From Clostridia bacterium (GTDB lineage Bacteria > Bacillota > Clostridia > Oscillospirales > CAG-272): 5,591 bases of DNA. Below are positions 1-5,591 of the stretch, one piece after another. The stretch spans positions 1 to 5,591 of the forward strand of contig JAFQAM010000358.1 in assembly GCA_017416885.1 (NCBI GenBank). The letters run 5' to 3'. The first letter of the stretch is position 1. Each line of letters opens with the position of its first letter. The notes below the pieces were generated by a model that was not told the origin of the DNA, did not search any database, and worked only from the letters and a program-made list of their open reading frames with translations. The position numbers were made by a program, and so were the translations under genes.

Positions 1-995
1 AAAAAAGCGCCGAGGTTCTGAACGAGCAAGCAAAAGCCATCTACGCAAATACAGGCTATACAGAAATATCCTTGACCTCACTTTCAATAAGCGACTATTC
101 ATGCCTACACGAGGCTACCGATATGCTTCTTGAATGGACAAATCCTAAAAAAGTAAATCTATCCTTGCCATCACTTCGCGCAGATAGCTTTACAAAGGAG
201 CTAATGCGTAAGGTAAGCGGTGTTCGTTCAAGCGGTCTTACATTTGCCCCCGAGGCAGGCACACAAAGGCTTCGCGACGCAATCAACAAAAATCTTTACG
301 AGGAAGACCTTCTAAACGCAGTTCGTTTAGCGTTTGAAGGCGGTAAGAGTCAGGTTAAGCTCTATTTTATGAACGGCTTGCCAACCGAAACCTATGAGGA
401 TATTGAGGGCATTTCAGTTATCGCAAAGCATGTTGTAGATGAATTTTACAAAACACCGTCAAGATCTAAAAAGCCCGTTTCCGTAACTGTAAGCGTGTCT
501 TGCTTCGTTCCAAAGCCACATACACCGTTCCAATGGGAGCCACAAAATAGCCTTGAGGAGCTTCGCCAAAAGCAAATTTTCTTAGCGGAGAAAATAACCG
601 ATAAAAAAATCCGCTATAATTGGCACGAGGCAAAGGTATCACGCCTTGAAGCGGTATTCTCAAAAGGTAACAGAAAGCTATCAAGCGCCATTGCGGAGGC
701 TGTAAAGCGCGGAATGAGATTTGATGCTTGGGACGAATATTTCAACTACGAAAATTGGATGGATGTCTTTGAGTATTGCGGAATTGACCCCGATTTTTAC
801 GCAACAAGAAAAATGTCATATGATGAAATTCTCCCTTGGGATGTAATTGATATCGGTGTAAATAAGAGCTTCCTGATTTCGGAAAGCAAAAAAGCATATG
901 AAAGCATAACCACGCCTAACTGCAAGGAAAAATGCTCAGGCTGTGGAGCCAATAAGCTTGGAAAGGAGTTAACATGGTGCCCCAAGAAAAAATAG
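1..995 (+). CDS. Radical SAM protein, TIGR03960-type (C-terminal part, 5' end outside window)
   Basis: The reading frame is open from the left edge (first full codon at base 3), so 330 residues of a longer protein are visible. The first in-frame start-like codon, a TTG at 72, is not the real start, because conserved-looking coding sequence precedes it. The visible part covers the later strands of a radical SAM barrel: LTFAPEAGTQRLR (about bases 237-275), a GGKSQVKLYFMNGLPTET stretch (about 339-392), and FVPKPHTPFQWEP (about 504-542), which I recognise from the TIGR03960 family. The iron-sulfur cluster motif CxxxCxxC of the radical SAM core and the expected B12-binding N-terminus would lie upstream. 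The C-terminus carries a cysteine cluster (Cys codons at 921, 933 and 942, spaced Cx3Cx2C). The family's reaction is unknown to me. The end overlaps the DUF2344 gene, its usual partner or fusion domain. The family call is strong; the substrate cannot be inferred. Confidence 0.9.
   Translation, partial: KSAEVLNEQAKAIYANTGYTEISLTSLSISDYSCLHEATDMLLEWTNPKKVNLSLPSLRADSFTKELMRKVSGVRSSGLTFAPEAGTQRLRDAINKNLYEEDLLNAVRLAFEGGKSQVKLYFMNGLPTETYEDIEGISVIAKHVVDEFYKTPSRSKKPVSVTVSVSCFVPKPHTPFQWEPQNSLEELRQKQIFLAEKITDKKIRYNWHEAKVSRLEAVFSKGNRKLSSAIAEAVKRGMRFDAWDEYFNYENWMDVFEYCGIDPDFYATRKMSYDEILPWDVIDIGVNKSFLISESKKAYESITTPNCKEKCSGCGANKLGKELTWCPKKK
962..968 (+). promoter_or_regulatory. Ribosome binding site of the DUF2344 gene, inside the upstream CDS
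   Basis: AAAGGAG lies 5 bases before the ATG at 974, within the last codons of the radical SAM gene. It fixes the start of the downstream gene and shows that the 22-base overlap is a genuine translational arrangement, probably coupled, rather than a start-calling error. Confidence 0.75.
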
Positions 996-1669
996 CAGGC
1001 TTGCCAATCAGAATAAAATTTTCTAAAAAGGGCAGACTGATGTACATATCACACCTTGACCTTTCCAAAACAATGCAGAGAATAATGGTGCGCGCTGATA
1101 TAGATATTTGGTATAGCGAGGGCTTCAATCCTCAACCAAGAGTGGTATTTGCCGTACCTCTTCCTGTTGGCGTAGAAAGCGACTGTGAGTACCTTGATAT
1201 CAAAATCAACTCACCAATGGAGCTTGACAAAATCAAAAATCGCATTTCAAGAAATTTCCCTGATGAAATGAGAGTGCTTGATGTCTATGTGCCCGAGGTG
1301 AAATTCAAAAATATTGCTTATATTGATTATACAATGAAGCTATTTTCACCAAAAATCACAGAGCAAACCGCAACCGATATTGAAAAGCTTTTCAAAAACG
1401 AATGCAATGTAACAAAAATTACAAAAAGCGGAGCAGAAAAGACAGTTAACCTCTGTGAATTTATTCAGTCACTAAAAGCAGAATATAATAACGGCGAAAT
1501 TATAATAAATACAGTTCTTTGCGCCGATAGCGAAAAATATCTGAATCCCGAGCTTTTAATTGAAGCCATCAAAAAGTATTTAGATATTCTAACATCCGAC
1601 ACAACCGACGAATACTATTCAATTTTAAGAAACAAAATGCTGAATGCAGATTTAACCGAATTTAAATAA
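974..1669 (+). CDS. DUF2344 / TIGR03936 radical SAM-linked protein
   Basis: This 231-residue protein has the hallmark features of the DUF2344 family near its N-terminus: IRIKFSKKGRLMYISHLDL (residues 12-30), a YSEGFNPQPR stretch (47-56, where the family usually reads FNPHP), and GVESDCEYLDI (66-76). The remaining part is more variable and ends in the short tail typical of stand-alone members. There is no signal peptide or membrane segment, so it is probably cytoplasmic. In many bacteria the same domain is fused to the C-terminus of the TIGR03960 radical SAM protein; here it is a separate gene overlapping it by 22 bases. The function is unknown. By association it may be a substrate-binding or partner subunit of the radical SAM enzyme. 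In many genomes, as I recall, the pair sits near the ribonuclease G gene and the ribosomal L21/L27 genes; the downstream side here does not, as a convergent cluster follows. Confidence 0.9.
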   Translation: MVPQEKIAGLPIRIKFSKKGRLMYISHLDLSKTMQRIMVRADIDIWYSEGFNPQPRVVFAVPLPVGVESDCEYLDIKINSPMELDKIKNRISRNFPDEMRVLDVYVPEVKFKNIAYIDYTMKLFSPKITEQTATDIEKLFKNECNVTKITKSGAEKTVNLCEFIQSLKAEYNNGEIIINTVLCADSEKYLNPELLIEAIKKYLDILTSDTTDEYYSILRNKMLNADLTEFK

Positions 1670-1722
1670 AAAAACAGACACTCCTTCTAAAAGCCACATG
1701 GCAAATGGAGTGTCTATTTTTA
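1669..1722. terminator. Bidirectional intrinsic terminator between convergent gene sets
   Basis: A 9-bp perfect stem, AGACACTCC at 1676-1684 with GGAGTGTCT at 1707-1715, encloses a 22-base loop that itself holds a small GCC/GGC hairpin (1693-1702). The stem is flanked on the left by an A-tract (1668-1674, a U-tract for minus-strand transcripts) and on the right by ATTTTTATT (1716-1724, a U-tract for plus-strand transcripts). It fills the whole 53-base gap between the DUF2344 stop codon and the stop codon of the convergent exonuclease gene, so it probably ends both transcripts. Confidence 0.85.
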
Positions 1723-2829
1723 TTATGCCTTCGCAAAATCCTTATCCTTTAGCGGAGCTAATTTATCTCTGCTTAAGACCTTTAAATCGTCCTCAGTAGT
1801 GTTTAATATTTCTAAAAGCTCCTCAAGAGACATAAACTGAATTTCAGTGCCGTTTTTAACAGCATCCTCAGCTTTTTCCTTACGAAAGCACTTGTATTCC
1901 TTGCCGTTTTTGTCAACTAAATCATGAGTAACAAAAACTTCGCAAGCATATGCACGCTTAGTGTATTTAGCGCCGTTTTGTGCAAGAAGAGAAATAATAT
2001 TCATCATTTCATTGAAATGATAATCCTCATAAAGACCGCTTAAGCAAACTCTTTTACAGGAAAGAGGGGAAGTGGATTTTCTGTTAACATAAACCCTTCG
2101 CGCGTAGTTGTTTATCTCGTTATAGTTGTTTTCAACTCTGTAAACCCAGTTTGTACGAAGACTTCCTGTAAGCTTTTCCATTTTTGAAAGCTTGTGTGTC
2201 TTTTGCTCTTCCTTAAATTTCAAATATTCTGATTCAATCTCACCGTTTTCGCATTTTCCTTGACAGTGGGGATATTTTTCAATAAGCTCATCAACCGTAA
2301 GCCCTGTTTCCTCACATAAGCCTTTTAAAACACGCATTGTAAAATATGAATCATCATCACTTTTATGTATATCCTGAGATTCTGTAACACCGTATTCCGC
2401 AGCACATTTAATTAAAGAAGGAGTATTTTCTAAATTCTTGTAATCTGTGTAAATACGCTGAACATCAATAAACTCATAGTCAAACATAGGCTTTGCATAT
2501 CTTTTGCACTCACTCTTGATATATCCCGCATCGGATAAAACAGAGAAGCCAAAATTCATAGAGTGTCTGTCTGTAAGTAAATTACGGATTTTTTTGTAAA
2601 AGTGGATAAAGTCCGGAGAAGAGTTAAATGTTTTTTCATCATATGCCAAAACAATTCCCGGATGCTTTTTTGTGCCAAATAAATGAAATTTAGAATGAGG
2701 ATTCATTGGAATATCCTTTTTCTCAAGAATTTTAAATTTCTCATCAGTAACAACATAACCGAATGAGCAAATTTTGCCGTTGCCTTGAAAGCAATTGGCG
2801 CATTCAATGTCGAAAAAAACATATTTCAT
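1723..2829 (-). CDS. DEDDh 3'-5' exonuclease (DnaQ-like) with C-terminal BRCT-like domain
   Basis: The 368-residue protein starts with a DnaQ/RNase T-fold exonuclease domain. Exo I is FFDIE (Asp7, Glu9), Exo II is probably FSVLSDAGY (Asp100), and Exo III is HKSDDDS (His155, Asp160), which gives the DEDDh pattern of two-metal-ion 3'-5' exonucleases. The middle (about 175-255) is a charged linker with HCQGKC (188-193) that I do not recognise. Residues about 258-342 look like a BRCT domain: KRVCLSGLYED, a predicted helix, then KAEDAVKNGTEIQFMSLEELLEIL, matching the usual BRCT end pattern; this part is inferred from pattern only. The start has a modest AGGA site (2837-2840) 7 bases upstream. The gene begins 18 bases after recR and is the last gene of the dnaX-ybaB-recR run. 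Role inferred: nuclease in DNA repair or replication. It is too short for PolC and is not the polymerase's epsilon subunit by any direct evidence; an RNA substrate is also possible. Confidence 0.85.
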   Translation of the reverse strand: MKYVFFDIECANCFQGNGKICSFGYVVTDEKFKILEKKDIPMNPHSKFHLFGTKKHPGIVLAYDEKTFNSSPDFIHFYKKIRNLLTDRHSMNFGFSVLSDAGYIKSECKRYAKPMFDYEFIDVQRIYTDYKNLENTPSLIKCAAEYGVTESQDIHKSDDDSYFTMRVLKGLCEETGLTVDELIEKYPHCQGKCENGEIESEYLKFKEEQKTHKLSKMEKLTGSLRTNWVYRVENNYNEINNYARRVYVNRKSTSPLSCKRVCLSGLYEDYHFNEMMNIISLLAQNGAKYTKRAYACEVFVTHDLVDKNGKEYKCFRKEKAEDAVKNGTEIQFMSLEELLEILNTTEDDLKVLSRDKLAPLKDKDFAKA

Positions 2830-2847
2830 TGTAAAGTCCTGATTTCT

Positions 2848-3447
2848 TTAAATTTCGTGTCTGCCTTGAATTGCGCGGAATAGCGTGACAGAGTCTGCAT
2901 ACTCTATATCAGCGCCAACAGGCAAGCCGTTAGCAATTCTTGTAACCTTAATGTTAAAGGGCTTTAGTAATCTTGAAAGATACATAGCGGTTGCCTCGCC
3001 CTCCACCGTTGCATTTGTTGCAACAATAACCTCATTAATGTTATCATTGTTAATTCGATCAAGTAATTCCTTGATTTTTAACTTGTCGGGACCGATTTGC
3101 TTCATAGGTGAAATCGTTCCGTGTAATATATGATAAACTCCGTTATATTCCTTAACCTTTTCAATAGCAAGCATGCTTTGATAATCCTCAACCACACAAA
3201 TTAAAGAATGGTCTCTTGTGCTTGAAGCGCAAATAGGGCAGATTTCCTCGCTCGAAATGTTTTGACAGCACTTGCATACTCCAACCTTAGTTTTTACATC
3301 TAAAATCGCCTGTGCAAAGTCAAAAGCATCACTTTCAGCCATATCAAGTATAGCGAAAGCCATTTTCATTGCGCTTTTCTTGCCAACACCGTTAAGGGAA
3401 CGGAATTTTTCAATTAAATCATCAAGTGGTTTAATTAAATTATCCAT
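2848..3447 (-). CDS. recR: Recombination mediator protein RecR
   Basis: RecR works with RecO (and RecF) to load RecA on SSB-coated single-stranded DNA at gaps. The 199-residue length is typical. In order it shows an N-terminal helix-hairpin-helix region (FRSLNGVGKKSAMKMA, residues 15-30), a four-cysteine zinc finger (Cys58, Cys61, Cys70, Cys73 with CxxC-x8-CxxC spacing), a Toprim domain with ICVVED (83-88) and ATNATVEGEAT (143-153), and the conserved C-terminus RIANGLPVGADIEYAD followed by the terminal GRHEI. All key features are present, so the gene looks intact. Its ATG overlaps the ybaB stop codon by one base (TAATG) and only a weak GGGTGG (3457-3462) precedes it, so translation is probably coupled to ybaB. 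This is the standard position of recR after dnaX and ybaB. Confidence 0.98.
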   Translation of the reverse strand: MDNLIKPLDDLIEKFRSLNGVGKKSAMKMAFAILDMAESDAFDFAQAILDVKTKVGVCKCCQNISSEEICPICASSTRDHSLICVVEDYQSMLAIEKVKEYNGVYHILHGTISPMKQIGPDKLKIKELLDRINNDNINEVIVATNATVEGEATAMYLSRLLKPFNIKVTRIANGLPVGADIEYADSVTLFRAIQGRHEI

Positions 3448-3791
3448 TAAAATAAGCCACCCATACCGCCCATACCGCCAAGAGGACCGCTGATCTTTGC
3501 CATCTCCTCGTCAGTTGTAGCATTAACCTTTTTGATTGCCTCGTTTACACAAGCAACAATAATATCTGAAAGTGTTTCAATATCGTCAGGATCAACAATT
3601 TCCTCGGCAATATCCATTGAAAGAATTTCGCGCTTGCCGTTAATCTTTACCTTAACAACACCGCCGCCTGCTGATACCTCATACTCTCTTTCCTCAAGCT
3701 CAGCTTGCTTTGCTTGCATATCCTCTTGCATTTTTTGAGCCTGCTTAAGCATTTCATTCATGCTTGGACCCTTTGGCATAATAGCTTTCAT
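3447..3791 (-). CDS. ybaB: YbaB/EbfC family nucleoid-associated DNA-binding protein
   Basis: This is a small (114-residue) dimeric DNA-binding protein of the YbaB/EbfC family, which coats the nucleoid and affects expression; its exact role is unsettled. The sequence shows an N-terminal helix rich in Lys, Gln and Met (MNEMLKQAQKMQEDMQAKQ, residues 11-29), the conserved YEVSAGGGVVKVKINGK core (37-53), the acidic IVDPDDIETLSDIIVACVNEA segment (65-85) and a Gly/Met-rich tail ending GGLF. The tail is encoded by a short imperfect DNA repeat. The start at 3791 is supported by AAGGAGAT (3797-3804) 5 bases upstream. The gene lies 14 bases after dnaX and overlaps recR by one base. Confidence 0.97.
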   Translation of the reverse strand: MKAIMPKGPSMNEMLKQAQKMQEDMQAKQAELEEREYEVSAGGGVVKVKINGKREILSMDIAEEIVDPDDIETLSDIIVACVNEAIKKVNATTDEEMAKISGPLGGMGGMGGLF

Positions 3792-3796
3792 AGTAT

Positions 3797-3804
3797 ATCT
3801 CCTT
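3797..3804 (-). promoter_or_regulatory. Ribosome binding site of ybaB
   Basis: AAGGAGAT lies in the 14-base gap between the dnaX stop codon and the ybaB ATG, 5 bases before the start. It supports the chosen start (MKAIMPKG) over the internal Met codons at residues 5 and 11. Confidence 0.8.
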
Positions 3805-3805
3805 G

Positions 3806-5431
3806 TTAATTAAAAATATCTAAATCTGATTTTTCTGTTTTTGATTTTTTAAATACTATTTCAATCTGTGTATAAGAATCAATGCTCATATCACAGCAGA
3901 GCATAGCATCAAAAATTGCCTTTTTGTTTTTATCCATAGCTAACATAGTAGCCATTAGCTTTGCAGTAGTGAAAATGTAGTATTTGTTATTCTTTTCGGA
4001 ATAAATACAGTCGCAGCTCTTTAAAAAGCTTCCTACCGCAGCATCTCTTTCCTCAACCTTTTGTATGATTTCATCCCAATTGTCAAGCTTGTAGCTGTTG
4101 TCCCTTGCGCTGCTTGAAGCGTCATTTACCTGCTTTTCAACCGTGTTATCATTTTCTTGCTTATCCTCGATAGCTTGATTTTGTGGCTCATTAGCAATTT
4201 CCTCATCGCTTTCTACCTCACGAATAGGTGATGACTCGTTATTGCTTGGTATATCCGCTGTTACAGGATTAATAACTCCCTTAGAAAGAAGCTTAACCTT
4301 ATCCTCAAGTGAAGCAAGCCTTGACAAAATAGCATCGTTAGAATCGCTTAATTTAGGATCGCACATTTTCATTAATGTGATTTCCGCAATAAGACGCTTG
4401 CTTGCAGGATTTCTCATCATATTTGAATATGCATCGTCAAGCAAGGATGCGTGATAAATAAGCGTAGCCATATTAAATAGAGAAGCGGTTTGTTCAAGAA
4501 GCTTTGCTTCCTGTGGAAGCAATTCAAGATATTTCGCGCTGCCCGATGACTTTTGAATCATCATATCTCTGTAAAAAGCGGTTAAATCACCAAAGAAAAC
4601 TAAAACATCCTTAGATGAAACAACAATATCGTTAATTGTATCAAAAAGCAAGGAATATTTCTTTTCTGCAATATTTTTAGCAACCGTGCACATCTTATCG
4701 TAAGGGCTTGTACCTAAAATATTGTTTACAAGCTCGCCTGTAATAGTATCGTGTGAGCCTGCGCAAAGCTCCATAAGACTTATAGCATCACGCATACCGC
4801 CCTGTGCCGCCTTAGCAATAAGTGTTGCGCCCTCCTCGGTTAAATCAATATTTTCACAGGATGCAATATACATAAGCCTTTCAACCAAGGATTTAACCGA
4901 AATTCTACGGAATTCAAATCTCTGACAACGGGAAATAATAGTTGCAGGGATTTTATGAGGCTCAGTTGTAGCAAATATATATAAAACATGCTCAGGTGGC
5001 TCCTCAATAGTCTTTAAAAGAGCATTAAATGCGCTGTCAGAAAGCATGTGCGCCTCGTCAATAATGTAAACTCTCTTTTTAAGCATTGCAGGAGTGTACA
5101 TAACATTATCTCTTAAATCTCTTATGTAGTCAACACCTGTATTTGTAGCCGCGTCCATTTCAATAACATCAGTTGTTGTAGCGGTATCAATCGCCTTGCA
5201 ATTTTCACATTCATTACAAGGATTGCCGTCCTTAGGATTTAAGCAGTTGACAACCTTAGCAAGAATTTTAGCGCAGGTGGTTTTACCTGTACCGCGAGAG
5301 CCTGCAAATAAATACGCGTGAGAGGTTGAATTATGTGTAGCTTCGTGTCTTAAAATAGAAGTGATATGCTCCTGACCGTAAACATCGTCAAAAACAAACG
5401 GTCTATATTTTCTATATAATGCCTGATGCAT
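3806..5431 (-). CDS. dnaX: DNA polymerase III subunit gamma/tau (clamp loader ATPase)
   Basis: DnaX is the AAA+ motor of the clamp loader that puts the beta sliding clamp on primed DNA and links it to the replicative polymerase. The 541-residue protein begins with the diagnostic ALYRKYRP (4-11). It then shows Walker A GSRGTGKT (44-51), a zinc module (Cys63, Cys72, Cys75, Cys78), Walker B YIIDEAH (122-128), sensor 1 ATTE (154-157), the SRC motif (167-169, Arg168 the arginine finger) and sensor 2 GGMRDAISL (211-219). Clamp-loader domain III runs to about 360. A low-complexity acidic, Asn/Gln/Ser-rich linker (about 390-445) leads to a tau-type C-terminal domain (about 450-530). Length is close to other Firmicute DnaX proteins. 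The start is fixed by AGGAGGT (5436-5442). No A-rich slippery run occurs in the linker, so a programmed short gamma form is not evident. It heads the protein-coding part of the operon, just after the SRP RNA gene. Confidence 0.98.
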   Translation of the reverse strand: MHQALYRKYRPFVFDDVYGQEHITSILRHEATHNSTSHAYLFAGSRGTGKTTCAKILAKVVNCLNPKDGNPCNECENCKAIDTATTTDVIEMDAATNTGVDYIRDLRDNVMYTPAMLKKRVYIIDEAHMLSDSAFNALLKTIEEPPEHVLYIFATTEPHKIPATIISRCQRFEFRRISVKSLVERLMYIASCENIDLTEEGATLIAKAAQGGMRDAISLMELCAGSHDTITGELVNNILGTSPYDKMCTVAKNIAEKKYSLLFDTINDIVVSSKDVLVFFGDLTAFYRDMMIQKSSGSAKYLELLPQEAKLLEQTASLFNMATLIYHASLLDDAYSNMMRNPASKRLIAEITLMKMCDPKLSDSNDAILSRLASLEDKVKLLSKGVINPVTADIPSNNESSPIREVESDEEIANEPQNQAIEDKQENDNTVEKQVNDASSSARDNSYKLDNWDEIIQKVEERDAAVGSFLKSCDCIYSEKNNKYYIFTTAKLMATMLAMDKNKKAIFDAMLCCDMSIDSYTQIEIVFKKSKTEKSDLDIFN

Positions 5432-5435
5432 AATT

Positions 5436-5442
5436 ACCTCCT
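5436..5442 (-). promoter_or_regulatory. Ribosome binding site of dnaX
   Basis: A near-perfect anti-16S sequence, AGGAGGT, lies 4 bases before the ATG at 5431. It is the strongest site of the cluster and fixes the dnaX start. The 37 bases between it and the SRP RNA 3' end are AT-rich; I could not find a convincing paired -35/-10 promoter there, so dnaX may be transcribed from upstream of the RNA gene or from a promoter I cannot recognise. Confidence 0.8.
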
Positions 5443-5478
5443 GAAAATAAGTAAATTAAAAACAAGCTGTCATATAAG

Positions 5479-5591
5479 ATCATACACCCGAATTTCGAAT
5501 TACCCTTCCATGCGCGAGCCAATGGTCTCCACTCGAGACAAGCACCCTCACGGCACATCATCACAACCACTTAGTGCTGCTTGGTCCCCCA
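5479..5591 (-). ncRNA. ffs: Signal recognition particle RNA, large bacterial type (3' half, 5' part outside window)
   Basis: Reading the minus strand from the right edge gives UGG-GGGA-CCA followed by AGCAGC (5591-5576): the tip of SRP RNA helix 8, a GNRA tetraloop closed by 3 bp and followed by the conserved 3' side that binds Ffh. The 5' side with the expected GGUCAGG would lie just outside the window. Then come ACUAAGUG (5575-5568) and AUGUGCCG (5558-5551), which match, from memory, the same blocks in the same order in the Bacillus subtilis scRNA (AGCAGCAUUAAGUG ... AUGUGCCGCAGGGU), then a helix 5 strand. More than 100 bases lie 3' of helix 8, which fits the large class with an Alu-like domain rather than the short 4.5S type. 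The SRP RNA with Ffh targets membrane proteins co-translationally. Its location just upstream of dnaX in the same direction is the usual Firmicute arrangement. The 3' end (about 5479, after GGGUGUAUGAUC) is an estimate; no clear terminator follows it apart from a TTTTT at 5462-5458 without a good hairpin. Confidence 0.88.

Noticed and set aside
72..74. TTG as start codon of the radical SAM gene
   Set aside because: The frame stays open to the left edge and encodes plausible family sequence before it; no ribosome binding site precedes it. The gene simply begins outside the window.
2885..3133. Plus-strand open frame of 82 codons opposite recR, and similar frames opposite dnaX and ybaB
   Set aside because: They lie entirely antisense to well-conserved genes, have no convincing ribosome binding sites and resemble no family; they are shadows of the real coding strand.
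3457..3482. Short tandem repeat (cataccgcc units) as a regulatory or mobile repeat
   Set aside because: It is explained by the Gly-Met-Gly-Gly repeats of the YbaB C-terminus, common in the family.
3905..3935. AAAAACAAAAAGG on the dnaX coding strand as a gamma/tau frameshift site
   Set aside because: It is at residue about 500 of 541, far beyond where a gamma form would end, and does not form a proper X XXY YYZ heptamer in frame.
5443..5485. dnaX promoter, with TATGAT (5485-5480) as a -10 box
   Set aside because: No acceptable -35 lies at the right distance (the sequence there is GAAGGG), there is no extended -10, and the bases belong to the probable SRP RNA 3' end.
5525..5539. GTCTC/GAGAC inverted repeat with a 5-base loop, as a terminator or operator
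   Set aside because: The stem is only 5 bp, there is no U-tract, and it lies inside the SRP RNA, where the long-range helix 5 pairing would compete with it.

Overview
The window looks like chromosomal core sequence from a low-to-moderate GC Gram-positive bacterium, most likely a clostridial Firmicute. The clues are the gene order SRP RNA - dnaX - ybaB - recR, the large (Bacillus-type) class of SRP RNA, strong AGGAGG-type ribosome binding sites, AT-rich codon choice and a radical SAM/DUF2344 gene pair. I see no mobile element, CRISPR array, tRNA or rRNA. The exact genus cannot be read from the sequence.

Layout. On the plus strand, bases 1-995 hold the C-terminal part of a radical SAM protein of the TIGR03960 type, whose N-terminus lies outside the window. 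It overlaps by 22 bases a DUF2344 (TIGR03936, 'radical SAM-linked') gene ending at 1669. A hairpin flanked by an A-tract and a T-tract (about 1669-1722) separates this pair from a convergent minus-strand cluster and can serve both strands as a terminator. Read from right to left, the minus-strand cluster is: the 3' half of an SRP RNA (5591 to about 5479, cut by the window edge), dnaX (5431-3806), a YbaB/EbfC nucleoid-associated protein gene (3791-3447), recR (3447-2848) and a DEDDh exonuclease with a C-terminal BRCT-like domain (2829-1723).

How the genes fit together. dnaX, ybaB and recR form a classic replication/repair operon: clamp-loader subunit, DNA-binding protein, and recombination mediator. 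The spacing is tight (14 bases, 1-base overlap, 18 bases), so the four protein genes are probably one transcription unit ending at the shared terminator. The exonuclease-BRCT gene as last member is the least ordinary part and by position suggests a DNA processing or proofreading role. The plus-strand pair belongs to a separate, biochemically uncharacterised radical SAM system in which the two parts are fused in some bacteria and adjacent in others.

Most of the window is well-conserved housekeeping sequence. I found no convincing evidence of a wholly new system. The points most worth a second look are the truncated, otherwise easily missed SRP RNA at the right edge, the exonuclease-BRCT gene attached to the dnaX-recR operon, and the overlapping radical SAM/DUF2344 pair.
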